DNA of 64,000 bases, taken from NCBI RefSeq assembly GCF_016859285.1, contig NC_053400.1:17426046-17490045 (forward strand), read 5' to 3'. The stretch is from Xiphias gladius. Its lineage: Eukaryota > Chordata > Actinopteri > Istiophoriformes > Xiphiidae. The position numbers were made by a program, and so were the translations under genes. Under the pieces are notes generated by a model. The model ran no database searches and was not told the DNA's origin. It saw only the letters and a list, made by a program, of their open reading frames with translations. Shown piece after piece: positions 1-13,243 of the stretch; the stretch's first letter is position 1, and each line of letters opens with the position of its first letter.

Positions 1-1097
1 GTATCAGTAATCCTCAGTACCCTGCCTCCCTCTTCTTTCATCGCTTATCTCCACATTTAATACTCCATTTATGATAAAGAATGACAGGTAGCTTGGGCTG
101 TGATCCCTCCTCATCTGGCCTTTATCTCATAATGGTACGAGCTGCATTCTTCCTTCCAGCACAGGGCCCTGCGAGCCTTGATAAATCCTCATCGCAGGGT
201 GGGCAAACCACTGGCTAAAAGTTTTTCTGGCTGTGAAAGAGGGTAGTTGAGAAATTAGTACAAAATATGCTGAAAATGAAATGTGCTGGCCACGTGTTTG
301 TCAGTTATATATGTGTGAGAGCACTGTACATGGGAATGAGAGGAGGCACAACCAGCAGTATTGCTGTATTGTCTTGAGATGCATTGTTGAGCTGACCTAG
401 AGAGTCAAGGTCTTTTTGAGTAAAAGGAAGGACTCCTTAACAAAGTCTGCAGTCATTGCTGACGTTTGCTATTCGGTGGTTTCGAGCTAAGAAGAAGCTG
501 ACAGCTTGTGTCTGGGGGTCAGACTCGACAAGGACATGGGCATGTGCTCGGTGTCTGGACAGGAGGCTGGGGTCAGGGGGATAAGAATTGGCAGTGATTT
601 GAGGTCATGGATGCAAGTTTGAGGAAAAGGATTGGCCGCAGCCTGTAAAGGTAGCAAATGCCGTTGTGAGGCAGACGGATGATTTAATGTTGTGATGGTG
701 AGGTTAGGTCAGGGTTATAGGGAGTCTTGGGGGTCCGCGGTACTGAGGAGCCGAGGCAGTGAGCTTCAGGGGGAGCTGGACACTTGTCTGCAGGGTTAGG
801 AGCTAGTGAAGGTCACAGAGTAGTAATATATGGCTGTCAGGTAGAGGGGAAGAATAACACAGACTCTGTCCTTCCTGCCTTGCCACAAGAGCGTCTGGGT
901 CCCCACCGGGTAATACAGTGAGGTCATGACCTGTATGCAGGCTGAGATGAGATTCTCAAACACATAGAAGATGGACGTTCACTGACAGGACCCTCGTCCT
1001 ATAAAGAGCGACGATTTCATGAAGTGTCTCTCAAACTGTAAAAAAAAAAAAGAGAGAAGACTTTGCTGTCAGAAAAAAACAGCAATCAAGATAATCT

Positions 1098-1109
1098 ATA
1101 ATAATAATG

Positions 1110-1159
<50 letters not shown>
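1098..1159. repeat. (TAA)n microsatellite
   Basis: About 20 units of a TAA/ATA trinucleotide with one early TGA interruption. It produces a poly-Asn reading frame that is not a real protein. Confidence 0.95.
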
Positions 1160-1160
<1 letters not shown>

Positions 1161-1870
1161 TTTATCGACAGATGAAGTTGACAATTATTGTTTTTTGCAG
1201 CTGAATATTAAAACCTTTTCAATCACAAAATTAACTTAGTATATCTGTTGAAAAAATTCAAATTTAAAAATCTGACTAATGCCTTAGGTTCTTACCATAC
1301 AAATATTATTTTCAGTCTCTTCTTTCACTTACTATGTATATTGTCTCATATTTTCCATCAGAAAGTCTTGAACTGGACTGACAGTAGTAAAGGTTAAAGT
1401 TTTTATTATGTTTATCGGTAGCTATTTAAAAAAAAATATTAATATCGCCTGTTTTCCGACATCTAAGGCTGTGGTGAGACTGAGCCTGATTGAAAGTCGA
1501 AAGACTTTGGCTCCGATTCCTCTATTGTCTGATCAGACTGGAGAAGTCCTCAGCTCTCTAAATTGGTCCTTAATGAGACTCGCACGTAGGCCACTTCCCT
1601 TTGACCCCAGACATCTCCGAGCTTGTCCCGCGGTTCCTCTTCGGAAAAGGAGGACCAACTGGCGAGGAAACCTTGCTGCAGCGCAGGAAGGCTCGAGAGA
1701 GAGAGAGGTGACTCATTTAATTTTTCAAACGCGGGCATTTGATCCTAAAAATGCAACAGCACACTTCCCGTCTTGGCTGCGTCAATTGCACAGGCCTATC
1801 AGTGGCAAAGCCTGTGTGGGTCTGTGTGTGCAGATGGCGACCTCTGAGAAATCCCACAATCCTAAATGAT

Positions 1871-1873
<3 letters not shown>

Positions 1874-1927
<54 letters not shown>
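1874..1927. repeat. (TA)n microsatellite
   Basis: About 27 uninterrupted TA units. The tract is self-complementary and could extrude a cruciform. Confidence 0.95.
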
Positions 1928-1932
<5 letters not shown>

Positions 1933-2021
1933 CAGCGCATAAACATTCTTCGTCCAGGATTCTTTTTGGATTGTAGTTTGGACTAGTTAATAAAAACGGA
2001 TATGATCCCACAGCGTGCAGC

Positions 2022-2054
2022 ATGATGATGATGATGATGATGAGGATGGTGATG
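2022..2054. repeat. (ATG)n microsatellite
   Basis: About eight ATG units followed by a decaying GAGGATGGTGATG tail. Confidence 0.9.
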
Positions 2055-3633
2055 TTTATGTCATATCGATATTGGGCTGTAGGGTATTAGTGGGCTGTTA
2101 TTAGTAGAATGTGGTCTGGCATTAATATTAAAATTAGCGGTGCTAGCAGCAGTTGCTGTTGTAATGTCTTGTTTATTGTGTAGCCTATAAATAGGGCAGT
2201 TCTAGCAAATGGCAGCGGCCCTCTTTATGGCGAGGTATTATTCACAGTTGTAAAATCCTATGGCTCAGGTCTGTCAGACAAAGATGGACTCCAAGTGCAC
2301 TCCGTGCCTGGCTGCGAGATGTGGAACATCATCCAGCTTTCACTGCTTTCCAGATGATGGCTTCTTCTTCTTCTTCTTTTTTTTCTTTTCTGTTATTGTT
2401 GCTGTCTAACATGTCCAGTACCCGCGACGCTTCGCACGGGTTATGACCAACACATTGTGCATGAAACAATAAAGTCTGTTCTTAAAATAGCACCAGAGCA
2501 TGAGCACGAAGAAATGAAAACTCTAACAGCTCCGTGCATCTCCCGGCCTGAATGTATATTTTTTTATTTATCATAGAAAAAAAACAAAAACGTTTTGCAT
2601 GATTGGCAGGACTGGCGTTGGTGAAATGAGGATGCCTCAGTTCACCGCCCTCTTTCATACCTATGTGACCACAGAATAATACCGTGCCCGTCATCGGTTG
2701 CTCCTTCAGGTGTGGATGTAAACACTGTACATTTTGGGGGCACGCGGTAAAAGAATTTGACTGTAAAAACGCTTCTTGAGAAAATAACACCACTGACGGT
2801 TTTAACATTACCTGACAGTATTTCTAAGACGTTCAGACCACAATATTTTCAGGGGGGAAAAAAAATCCCCATATTTGAAATGTGTCTATATCAAATATAT
2901 CAAATGAAAAACGACAGTTTGGACATTTACTGTAAACAGCCCAAAGCCAGGCTTAAAATTAAACAATAAACACATTATAGATATTATTAAGAAGATAGGA
3001 CAGAAAATATTGCTACTTTACACTTTGGGGAAGATGGGTGATTAAAATTACCTCTAAAATAAATAAAAACATGTTTTCTTTTTTGGTTTTGTAAACTGAG
3101 CATATTATAACTTTTACAAGCATTAGAGCTGTTGTTTAACTCCCAATTAACTTGAGAGAATTCCTTTGCCTGTTTTAAGTGTAAAGTCTGCCACAGGCAA
3201 TGCTGGACAAATGAGAGAGGCTTTCAGTGTGAGTCTAAGTGTAAGGTTTACTGATATGACCCTCTAGATGGCGTTAACATGCTTTGAGGGTCTGTGGGTT
3301 ATTATCTGAAAGCAGACACTCAAAAGAAACAGAAGACCATAAAAACTGATTTGTAATTTGCATTGAAATTACTTCACTGAAATACCAGCTTATCTTTAGT
3401 GATGTGCACAGAATGTGTTTGTGTTTGGCAAAGGCCGTGGCTGATTAGTTGCTTGCTGACAAAAGTTATTTTGGGCAAACAAGTGCAGCACAGCATGAAA
3501 AAGAGGAAAAACAAATACAGTAACTCATGAACTAGTGAAAAACGTGAGTTAGAAATGACATAAAGAACTGACTGAAAATCTATTGAAATCTGTGATAGTT
3601 AAACTTAAAAATTCTGTGCAAACTTCAAGAGCA

Positions 3634-3684
3634 TCTCTCTCACTCTCTCTCTCCCTCTCTCAAACACACACACACACACACACA
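3634..3684. repeat. Compound (CT)n-(CA)n repeat
   Basis: An imperfect CT tract (3634-3660) passes directly into a CA tract (3664-3684). Confidence 0.9.
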
Positions 3685-4727
3685 TATTGACCGGGTCATC
3701 ATTCAGAGACACTTTGGTGTGCCTGTTGCCCTTTCGCATATTTTCACATATCTGCTGCACTAAATGCTCATAATTGATGCATCTGTCTGTCAGCTGGCAG
3801 CACGTGATTGGGCTAAAACAGTCCTGTGGAGAGAGGACGGTGGGGGGGTTGGGTAGGGTGCATGAGGCAGAATCTCACAGACCCCTTATATTTCTAATGA
3901 TTTGGAGTCCCAGGGTCCCAGGCCCCATGGCTGTGTGGTCCTGGGCAGACACAGCAGGCTCAATGAAAAGCAGCCCCCCTCTGGGACAGAAACAACATTC
4001 ATTCTCTGGATCAAATAGCAGCATAACACTCTGGTCGACACCAGATCTCACTACGGCACAAAAGAACTGTTGTGCCACTCCATATCAAACGGAGACAAGC
4101 ATTTGGACAACTTACAAGGTCAGTGTCACCATAATGTGGAAACACCTTTGCCTAGTGAAAGGATTTTACTCAGGAGACTTTCTGCCGTTTTATATCCATT
4201 TCTGACTTACAGTTTTGTGAAGAAAATAATAAACTTTAATTCTTTATTCATTTTTTAAAATGCTTAATTTCTTTAGAAATGAATTCATTAATTTCTGGTT
4301 TTTCTCATGTGTCCACATTTTTTCTTTATCTAAATATAGAAACAGTAATGGAATACAATCCTGAGGCATCCAGAGATGGAATAAAAGCCAAGGGGATCTG
4401 AGTGATTGCTACTATAAAACGTCTCCCAGGCCTTGTAGAGCTGTAAAGGACAGAGAGAGATAGTTGGACAGGCCTGTTCTCAGGCTGCAAACAGGCGTCT
4501 GGCTGCCTTCAAGACTGCTCTGTCTCTCTCCCTCTCTTTCTCTCTGAGGCTTGGTCTCTTTCTATTTCTTACTTTTTCTTTGTTTTTGTCTTTTTGTTTC
4601 TCCTCTTTTTCTTTTGCTCTGTCTCTCTCTTTCCCCCGATCTCCCTTTTAGTGTGGCTTCTCTGTGTCTCAATGTCTCTCCTTATAGTGAGCATCGAGCA
4701 TTGGTCTGATAGGGCTATTTAAAGGCA

Positions 4728-4728
4728 T

Positions 4729-4787
<59 letters not shown>

Positions 4788-4797
4788 TGTATGTGTG
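4728..4797. repeat. (TG)n microsatellite
   Basis: About 30 TG units, with GCGC interruptions near the right end. An oppositely oriented CA tract lies about 180 bp to the right. Confidence 0.95.
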
Positions 4798-4973
4798 AAC
4801 TGAAGGTTGTTAAGGCAGAAGTCTGGAGAAACAGAAACCAGAGAGTGTCCCTCGAGTGTCGGATGGGGTCACAGAGAATCGGGGTTCTTCTGTGACCCAT
4901 CAAGCAGAGCAGAGCGTTCGGCAGAGAGCTCTTATCACACTGCACTGTCATTCACAAATCAACTACTCCACAT

Positions 4974-4974
<1 letters not shown>

Positions 4975-5023
<49 letters not shown>
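4975..5023. repeat. (CA)n microsatellite
   Basis: About 24 CA units on this strand, which makes an inverted pair with the TG tract at 4728-4797. Confidence 0.95.
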
Positions 5024-5026
<3 letters not shown>

Positions 5027-7573
5027 CAAAGACACACAAACATACATGCACGCAAAGCAATGACAGTCTTTCCTCCTGAGTTTCTGTATGAGCAGCTGTT
5101 AGCACCACATATTGCATGCGCTATTCAGTGTTTATGTGTTATTCATCCAGTCGCCCTTTAGAAAAGACACAAGCACGTGCCGACGCAAAACATGCATCAG
5201 CAGTCATACAAACAAACTCAAGGACTGACGTCACGATCGGAAATTACATGGTGTTAACATGCAATTAAAATGATGTTGGAAGTAAATCCAAGGTTACAAC
5301 GTGTGCCGGACCGTCACTTCAAGAAATTTTCCAAATCCAAGTTCTTCTTCGTATGCAAATGCTCTTGAGTGTAAGGTAGATTATGAATCATAGCCATTAA
5401 ATTTATGTTGACCCAAATTCCTTTGCACTCATTACGGTCAGAGAGTGGATTAGTGCTTATGTGGGTGAGTGTTCAAGTACTTTAATTCCAGTCTTCTGTT
5501 TGTGTTATGTGTGTTTCTGCTTCTATGGTGTGTGAGAGTGTGTGTTCAGGCGGTTGGGGGAGCAGCACAGTATGAGGAGAATTCATGTTAGTCAGCTCTC
5601 AGAGAGGTCTCAAATGTCTGTTTTCCTGACGCATGATCCATAAATATTTGAAGTGGAATGGGCTGCGCTGCGTTGTAGGACAAATCTAATTAACCCAGAA
5701 CTTCCTAAGGGTTCCTCTGTCTGTGGGGCTGCATGGGTGTTTCTTAGATCGCCAATTCACCTCCCTACAAGGGTTTTACTCCTCATTTAAGCCGCTCAAA
5801 CCTTGATACATCAATCAGTCACTTCAATTAAAGACCTTGTTTTGGTGAAGGAGCTGAGGAAGAATTAAAGCCCATGTTGTAGCTTTAAAGTTTGTTTTTA
5901 TTAATAAATGTTCCTCACATGTTCTAAATTTGGCTTGATACATGTTGCAGGCTCACACTCAATCTCAGGAATTTGCTTAAGCTAGAACAGTGTTAATATA
6001 AGAAATTATTTAATTATAGTGGCGAGAAAGCAACATGTTGTATTCTGAAAACTGCAGCCTAAAAGGTGATAGTTTGAGTTTAGAGAGTGTTGCCACTGAG
6101 GTGAGACAGAAAGGTAAGACAGAGACAACCATATTACCAGAGACAACCCATTTTTCTGTCTGTCTGTCTGTCCTGTTTCTCATCAGACGATCCATATAAA
6201 GTTCAAATTACGACTCTTGGCATTGTCCTTTACTCCAGCCAAGTCTGCGTGTTAAGTGCACAACGACAGTGGCCTGTGATTCAGTGCACTATACATCTCT
6301 TCCCTTTCTGTTCTCAATCTGACCAAAGCAGGAAGCACAGTTCCTCCAAAGTCCTAAAGTGCTGCTGATTCCAAGATAGTCTTCCATCTTTTTAGTCAGA
6401 TGAGAGAGGCCTCTTCTCCTTAAAACCAGCGCTGGAACGCCCAATTGAAAAGACGGCTTGGGTGAAGATGTAGGGAATGAAAAGCCATGCATGGATCTCA
6501 TTCCTGAGGCCTGGGGCTGCTGATTTCATTAGAGTGCACCACACTATTAGAGTTGCCTCAGTTTGCTTTGCACTCGCTCCGAGCCTCACATTTCCATAAT
6601 GCAGCAGGGGATTCAGTTTCACACGAGAGGACCGCGCTCAAACCATTTCCACCGTAAACCGCTCGCTTAAGTTATTATACATTTTCACAATAAATACAAA
6701 GGCAAATGCGGCCAGGGTCTCGTTAGAGGAGGTTAGCTCTAAAGCCACGTCAACCCACATGGCGTTCCTGTTGGTACAGTGTCATGTGTTGAGTTACTCT
6801 GTGATAGAAAAGAGCTCATACAATCCTTCTGTAGCACATGTTCCACAATTTTTTATTTTTTAGCAAATTTTTATCCTCAACACTGGCAGCCAGCTGAGGA
6901 GTGTCTGGTCTTTGGCAGCTGCACGAGTTGAAATAAGGTGAATGAAGGTGCTGTACTCTCCGTCATAACAGGTATGTCTTCAACTCCATAAAAGATCACC
7001 AAGCCTGCCAAGAGGAGTACAGCCACATAGGCAACCATTGAGCTCTGTTTGGGTCTGCACTCTCTGCCAGCCGTTATTAGACACACAGACAGAGGGCTAA
7101 CGCCTGCTCCAGATGTTCCAGCACAAGCAGCAATTGGGAATTGGATGAGACCTTGAATTAAAAGGCATCACACACAGAGCATATAGTGGACTTCCCCTGT
7201 GCCCCTTAGAAGTGCTATTGCATTTCACTGCATACCACCAACAGTGTACCGCTGAGGCAGGATAATGAGAAGGGCCAATTAGGAGCTGTTGGAAGGGATA
7301 AGAAGGTTCAGAACAATACTGCCTTTATTGTGATTTCTCGGTAGCATTAGCACAGCCAGTGCGTGCGTTCATAGTTGGAATACAGTCACCAGTGAAAATC
7401 TTCTTTTTTTTAGTTTCTATCATTAACAATATAGAAGGGGAAAATCTGATTTTGGATCAGATGGTGTCCATCTTTTATCCGAATGTTTTGTTTGTATGTA
7501 TGTATGTATGTAGGTACAGCTTTGTTACTGTTTTATGTGTTCCACATGCTAACCAAGAGGGGTGTGTCTTCTG
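5024..7573. other. Intergenic, no gene seen
   Basis: Only short frames without family resemblance. The stretch at about 6440-6760 is balanced in composition, free of simple repeats and contains short AT-rich homeodomain-like motifs. It could be regulatory, but that cannot be shown from one sequence. Confidence 0.5.
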
Positions 7574-8048
7574 CAGTGCTGGAAAGTAACTCAGTACATT
7601 TACTCAAGTACTCCTGGGTACAGTTTTGATGTACTTGTACTTTCATTGAGTATTTCCCTTTTATGTTTCTACTCCAATACATTTCAGAAGAAAATACTGT
7701 TCTATATACTTGAGAGTCAGTTTGTAGCTGTTTTGCAGATTAAGATTTTGCATACTAAACATATGATCAGCTATAGAATATGATGGATTCCTATATACTT
7801 GACTAACCATCACTATATAAAGTAGTTAAAATCAGCTCCGCTCAGATACATTAAAATACTGCTGATAAAATAATGATTACTTTGTATGTAGGCATTCTAC
7901 ATAAAGAAAATTTCACTTTTGATATTGCTTCTGTACATTTGATTAAGTAATAAAGCGATAACGCAGAACTTTAAAGGAGTTTTTTTTACTATGTGGTATT
8001 ACTAATTTTACTTACATAAGGTATCCAAATGTACATCTTCTTCCACTG
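7574..8048. mobile_element. hAT-like non-autonomous element (common fish interspersed repeat)
   Basis: The left end begins CAGTGCTGGAAAGTAACT and the right end, read on the other strand, begins CAGTGGAAGAAGATGTAC. Both are followed by 'TACATTT'/'AGTAC' rich subterminal sequence with repeated ACTTGTACTTT-type motifs. I recognise this as a very widespread percomorph repeat with hAT-type CAGTG termini. There is no transposase frame, so it depended on an element elsewhere. I could not find a clean 8-bp target duplication, which suggests an old copy. The hAT assignment rests on the terminal motif and memory. Confidence 0.7.
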
Positions 8049-9260
8049 GCTTGGCATGTTCCCATCTCTGTCTCTGTCTCTCTGTCTCACACACAAACAT
8101 TCACACATACTCAGTATTAGGAACACATTTATATGCTTGAAGTATGAATGACTTGAGTGTCAGAATTCAGTGTTAGCACACGATTTCCCTGCATAAATAT
8201 ATCACATATGTGTTATGTTTCATGCTTTTAGGTGTGTTTTAAACCTGAAGTTCACAGAAGACACCTGAGTTTGTGCATTTTGTTCTACATACAACATACC
8301 TTTTATGTATAACATGACCAAGACAAAAGTGCAAGACCATCAATGCTTTTTTTGAGCCGTGAAGCTAATGAAAGGCTACTTCACATAATAAATGAGACAT
8401 TACGAAGAGTTGTTTAGTCTCAGTGGTTGTTTAGTGCAGACCACCTCAGGCCCTGAATGACAGACCGAGAGAGAGTTAGTTTGGGTGAGTGTTTTCTTAT
8501 TCCTGTACAGTCCCTTGTGGCAGCAATCAACCTTGTCATACAAAGCAGTCTGATAGTTTGTCTCAGTATTCATTATTAATCTCATATGTATCTTATAGTA
8601 AAAAAAATTAATTGCATGTGTACAACATACTGCGGTCTGGAAGCGTAAACAATGCATTGATACTAGTGCCTATCACAGAGTATACTATAAGTAAACTCAC
8701 AATGCTCTGCGAGTTAATAAACTTTACACACACATACTGTATGAGTCGTCGTGTTTGCCAAACCATTGTGACGCTATTAACATTTGTGGGAAGGTTAAAC
8801 AATCAGCGGAGGGAACAAATAGCATTTCCCAGCTCAGACAGAAAACCACAGCAACTGATTCATCAGCTACCCCAATTAATACGCCCCCCAAAAGGAGAAA
8901 ATAGTCCATCTTAAGTGGTGCCGTACTTAAGTTAATTTGTCAGATAAAATAAGATGAAAAACATCATGTATGAACCGGATGAGCTGACAAGCATCAAAGA
9001 ATGTCTTTGTAGATAGTATAATTATTTAGCTAGTTGTTGAAAACTATACTGTAATGGATAAAAAACTGATTTGTGGAGTTTTTAGCCCTGGAATAATAGC
9101 TCCCTGTTCCCCCTTCTCCCTCATTTGGTCTTATCTAGGTTGTACTGCTTGGTGGTGAGACAGTGTTAGATCATGGAGGGAAATGGAGAACATGCATGCC
9201 ATGTCATCAAGTCAGATAAGAGACGACTCAGAGCGTGTGTCCTTGTTTAAGTGCAAGTTT
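8049..9260. other. Intergenic, no gene seen
   Basis: Unique AT-rich sequence. Overlapping short open frames on both strands near 8600-8910 have no domain features. Confidence 0.5.
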
Positions 9261-9343
9261 ACATGTGTGTGAGAGTGTGTGCGTGTTTGTGAGACTGTGT
9301 GCATGTGTGTGCGTGTGTGTGTGTTTGTGTGTTTGTGTGTGTG
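9261..9343. repeat. Imperfect (TG)n tract
   Basis: TG-rich repeat with frequent GA, GC and TT interruptions. It is older and more degenerate than the other TG tracts in the window. A short CT tract follows at 9589-9607. Confidence 0.9.
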
Positions 9344-9799
9344 GCGTAGAAGAGTCTGGGTCTCTGATTGCCTTTGCCAGGCTTCCCACATTAAAGTGGC
9401 CTCTGCCCCAGGGAAGAGATTCCTGACTACATGGCAAAATGGAGAGCGGCGGGGAATACGGCAAAGAAAAGATATGAGAGAAGGGAGTAAAGTGGGAGAG
9501 TAGGGGCATTTAGGTGAAAAGGAGCTGCCAAAACAACTCCCAGGCTTCATCTGGCCTGCATCCAACTTTCTGACACACACTTGTTCAGTCTCTCTCTCTC
9601 TCTCTTTTTCTCTTACAAACACACAAATACACAGATTCGCCCCGACCACATGTTCCTAAGTGCAGACCGCACAGGGGGTAGCCCCCTAACCTCCCTGCCC
9701 CCATATCCCGTTCCTCTCTTCCCCCTCTCAGCTTTAATTGAGAAGACAAATGGATCTTTCAGAGCCCACTACTGCGCCACCATACATCAGTCATGACAA

Positions 9800-10100
9800 T
9801 GTTAGCTTTATAATGGTGGGCTCGCTGTGAGCCGAACCATATGTTTGGCCCGCGCCACACGCACGAGCAAACACCTCAATACCATGCTAATGGCGCCCCA
9901 GTAATTGCCTGTTGTTTTATTATTAAAGGTAATTTAGGCCCTAATGGAATTCATTCAACATTGTGCATCAGCCCCACCCATACGGCACTGGGGAAAGACC
10001 ACTCTTCCTGTGCCGGACATCAAGAAAGCCTTTTATCTGTCCTGGAATAAAATATTATTCTACATTATTAAACATGCGGCAGAGAGCCAGATACCATCCT
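9800..10100. promoter_or_regulatory. Candidate distal non-coding regulatory element
   Basis: A repeat-free block with several homeodomain-like cores (CTAATGG twice, GTAATTG, GTAATTTAGG), a TTTATTATT stretch and a CCATATG E-box-like site within 300 bp. No frame here looks coding. The density of AT-rich factor motifs in otherwise balanced sequence is what ancient vertebrate enhancers often look like, but conservation cannot be tested here. This is inference only. Confidence 0.3.
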
Positions 10101-12209
10101 GGTTTTCATCCAAGCCTCTGTTACACTAGTCCCAGTAAGACAATGTATTTTCCCATCACTCTTTCTCTCCCTGGGGTTTTCTGTTCATATTCTAAGCTAA
10201 TTTGGTGTCTATCCTCCTCTAAATAAAAAAAAAAAAAAATAAAAATCTGCTGCAGCAGTTTGTCTCAAAAAAAAGAACAATTACTTGGAATGCATTCAAC
10301 AACTAAAGCTCAGTTAAGATTTTATTGGCACTTATGCTATTAGATTCGTGGAAGCTTTGGTTAGGCAATGACGAATTACTCAAAATGTTACCTTCCAGCG
10401 CAATATGTATTTAGGCTGACAGCAAAAGAGTGGCGACAGAAACCGTTAATGGTAAAACACATCGACAACCAAAAACTTGTGAAAGCCAGTGGAGCCCACA
10501 CTAACCCAGAAATGTCCTTCCATAGACGCGGACACGTTTTTCTTTTTTTCTTCTTCTTTTTTGCATCCAAACTTTTCAACTGTAAGTATTCTTGTCTCTG
10601 GCAAGTGCAACCTGAGTGTTTAGGGTGATGCCAACACCACTTGAGCTAGAGTAAAAGGTAAAATCCTCACAATAAACACTTCCTCTGTGTATTTCAATCC
10701 TGTATAAACCAACAAACAACTAGCAAGACAAGGTACAATTAGAGCACCAATGGATGTTAGACTATGATGTAGCGACAAACATTAACTAGTTTATGTGGCT
10801 AATGTTTGTTACATCATAAATTGTTTACCTGTCCGACAAATAAAATCTCAACTTTTCATTAGTACAAAAGTTGTTTGTTGGTCTCTACACTTTTTCGAAC
10901 GTTGTGCTGTTATTCAGTCAAGTTTGGAGAAACCAAATCAAATGCAGAACACAAGGTGGTTAGTTCAGTGAGCCGGAGAATGTGAACATTCCCAGGATAT
11001 ACCTGTTTAGAAAGCAAGAAACACGTGGCATTGGTGGTGATTTTGTGTAAATAAGAAGACCCAGTAACATACTACTGATGGCACCTTAAAGCCTGAGGAT
11101 AATGTATTTTGAGCTTATCCAGTGGGCTTTACCAAAAAGGATTTTGGCCAGGAAAATGTAAGTGAAAGAATTACATTAACATAAAAAGTACAAAACAACA
11201 TAACAGCCCAGCATAGAATCGATGCATAAACAGTCACAAAATAATCAGCCAAAAAGGACTGTTTGCCTGCATATGAAAACTCTGCTGGCAGATGCGTTTG
11301 TAGTTCTTATGACGCTGTCTAATGGCAGCATCCGGAATCTGCAACAGATTAATGTGAGTGGGAAGAAACAGGCCACTATGGCCTGATTTATTGAGGGCTA
11401 GATACAGAGTTATGTGAATGAGATAACTCTAATAGTTGTAAAGGAATAGCATGGATTGCATGACAGCAGCTCATCTTAAAGAAAAGCAGATACTCCTCAG
11501 ACATGTGAGAAAATGTCACATAGACACCCACAAACTGAGAATCTGCAATAAAATTTACAAATGCACCGTGACATATTGGCGACCTCTGTCAGTGTCAGGT
11601 CTATTATAACCGATACACATACATACAAAGTTCTGTATGTCCTGCAGAGTGCTTATTAGTTCATCCTCTGTGTCCTGCCCCTCCCTCCTATCTTTACTGT
11701 GATCTTCAGTGAGTGTTCATGTCTTTCAGCTTGATCACCACTAATACATTCCTCACCTCATTACCCTTTGCTTTACCTTTTCCTTTACTTCTTACCCATT
11801 TGTAAATCTTTTTTGTCATTCTTTGTTTCCTAACACAGGAAGCCAGCGTGGTACCCTGGGATCATCTGAGGCTGTGCGATCATCATTGCTCTTCTTCCTG
11901 GTTCTTGCTCCCAGGGTTTTTCATGCCTGGCGTCCAACATGCCTATCCTCTGACTGGACTTACTCTCATCTGGGGCCAAAAACACCAAAATAACAATCTT
12001 CCCTCCCCTCATCTGCTCACTCTTACACTCTGGTCTCTTTTCCACTGTCTTTCAGCTACCCACATGTGACACATGTCTTGGAGAGCGTGTTCTCATGGGC
12101 TGTGTCGCCACGACCCCACATCACATTTTATCAAATCGTATTGAGCATGTTAAGAGGCATAGCCAGTGGTGGCATGTTAGATTATTTCTGTTTCTATGAT
12201 AGTTAAAAC
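10101..12209. other. Intergenic with a fold-back repeat, no gene seen
   Basis: No coding gene. Apart from the fold-back at 10708-10882 and A-rich runs near 10220 and 10267, the sequence appears unique. Confidence 0.5.
10708..10882. repeat. Nested inverted repeat, MITE-like fold-back
   Basis: Outer 13-bp perfect arms ACCAACAAACAAC (10708-10720) and its complement (10870-10882) enclose inner arms at 10764-10784 and 10800-10817 (ATGATGTA...ACAAACATTA), separated by a 15-nt loop. About 175 bp of nested palindromic structure without a coding frame suggests a small fold-back or MITE-type element. I do not recognise the family. Confidence 0.5.
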
Positions 12210-12275
12210 TCTTTCCTCTCTCTCTTTCTCTCTCTCTGTCTCTGTGTGGGTCTCTCTCTCTCTCTCTCTAGCTCT

Positions 12276-12320
<45 letters not shown>
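12210..12320. repeat. (CT)n polypyrimidine tract
   Basis: About 110 bp of CT with a few interruptions (TCTGTGTGGG, CTAGCTCTCCC). The pure polypurine/polypyrimidine strand asymmetry could form H-DNA. Confidence 0.95.
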
Positions 12321-12325
<5 letters not shown>

Positions 12326-13243
12326 CCAGCAGCATGTGAACATTAGCCAGGGTTTTTATCAGAGGGCTTCCAGCAGAGCTCCAGCAGGCCTTCCCAGGAG
12401 AGGAGGCTACAGGAAGTCGTAGGATGATAAAACTGGGCCATTACTTGGCCAGCAAAGGACCCTAGGGTTTACCCTCCCCACCCCCCTTCCTAATCTCACT
12501 CCATGCCTGCAGCACAACATAATCCTGAACACACCTCAAACTCATTATATTATTTATCTATGCTGGCTAGAATTTTGGTCTTGAATCATCCTGAAATTGT
12601 GCTTGTGCTTTATTCCATTTAATTCACCATTTGAATCACTAAACATCTGAGATGTGGGAAGATTCAGTTGTCTGGAACCATCTTACATAAAAATAGCCAA
12701 AAGAAGGTACTTTTGCACAAATACAAGAGAGAGATTAAAAGCCTCTAACATGAAACTAATCTGACTCAAAGAATTTTAGAGGAAATAGTAGGAAGTAGAA
12801 AATGTAGTCGGATAATTTACTTTTTGACAAGTAAGATGCACGTGAAAAGTTTCCAAACTATTGCTCAGCACTTTGCCAGGCCTCAATAGTGGGTGAAAGG
12901 AGGATATAGGAATAAAAACAGCTGCTTCTATCACAGCCTTGAACACCGCTGATGTATCTCCCAAGAATAGTACACAAAAACATGGAGCTGCAGCTCTTGA
13001 ATAGTAGCGTGGGGATGCGGCACATTTATTGGCAGTGATGGACTTGTGGAAGTGATGACAACTGATAGAAAGAGCAGCTGGAAATGACAGCAGCACCAGC
13101 GCTCAGCACGAGAAGTACTCAACGGCATCACTGACAGAGAGCAGCGCAGACACCACCAGTGGAGGAAACATAGGGAGACGGAGAAACAGAGAAATAAAGA
13201 GACACGTTACTGTTTATTTCATGGTATGACCAGGACAAGATTC
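12321..13243. other. Intergenic, no gene seen
   Basis: No recognisable gene or repeat. The two overlapping minus-strand frames near 12776-13131 lack domain features. Confidence 0.5.

Larger units (their letters stand above)
1..4727. other. Gene desert, left end, no coding gene seen
   Basis: No reading frame here has a recognisable domain, and none joins to neighbours through plausible splice sites. The longest open stretch (about 143 codons at 3774-4205) has no family resemblance. The content is unique, moderately AT-rich sequence broken by simple repeats at 1098-1159, 1874-1927, 2022-2054 and 3634-3684. I infer distal intergenic sequence 5' of foxf1. Confidence 0.6.

Noticed and set aside
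3774..4205. 143-codon open frame
   Set aside because: No family resemblance, codon use looks random, and an opposite-strand frame overlaps it.
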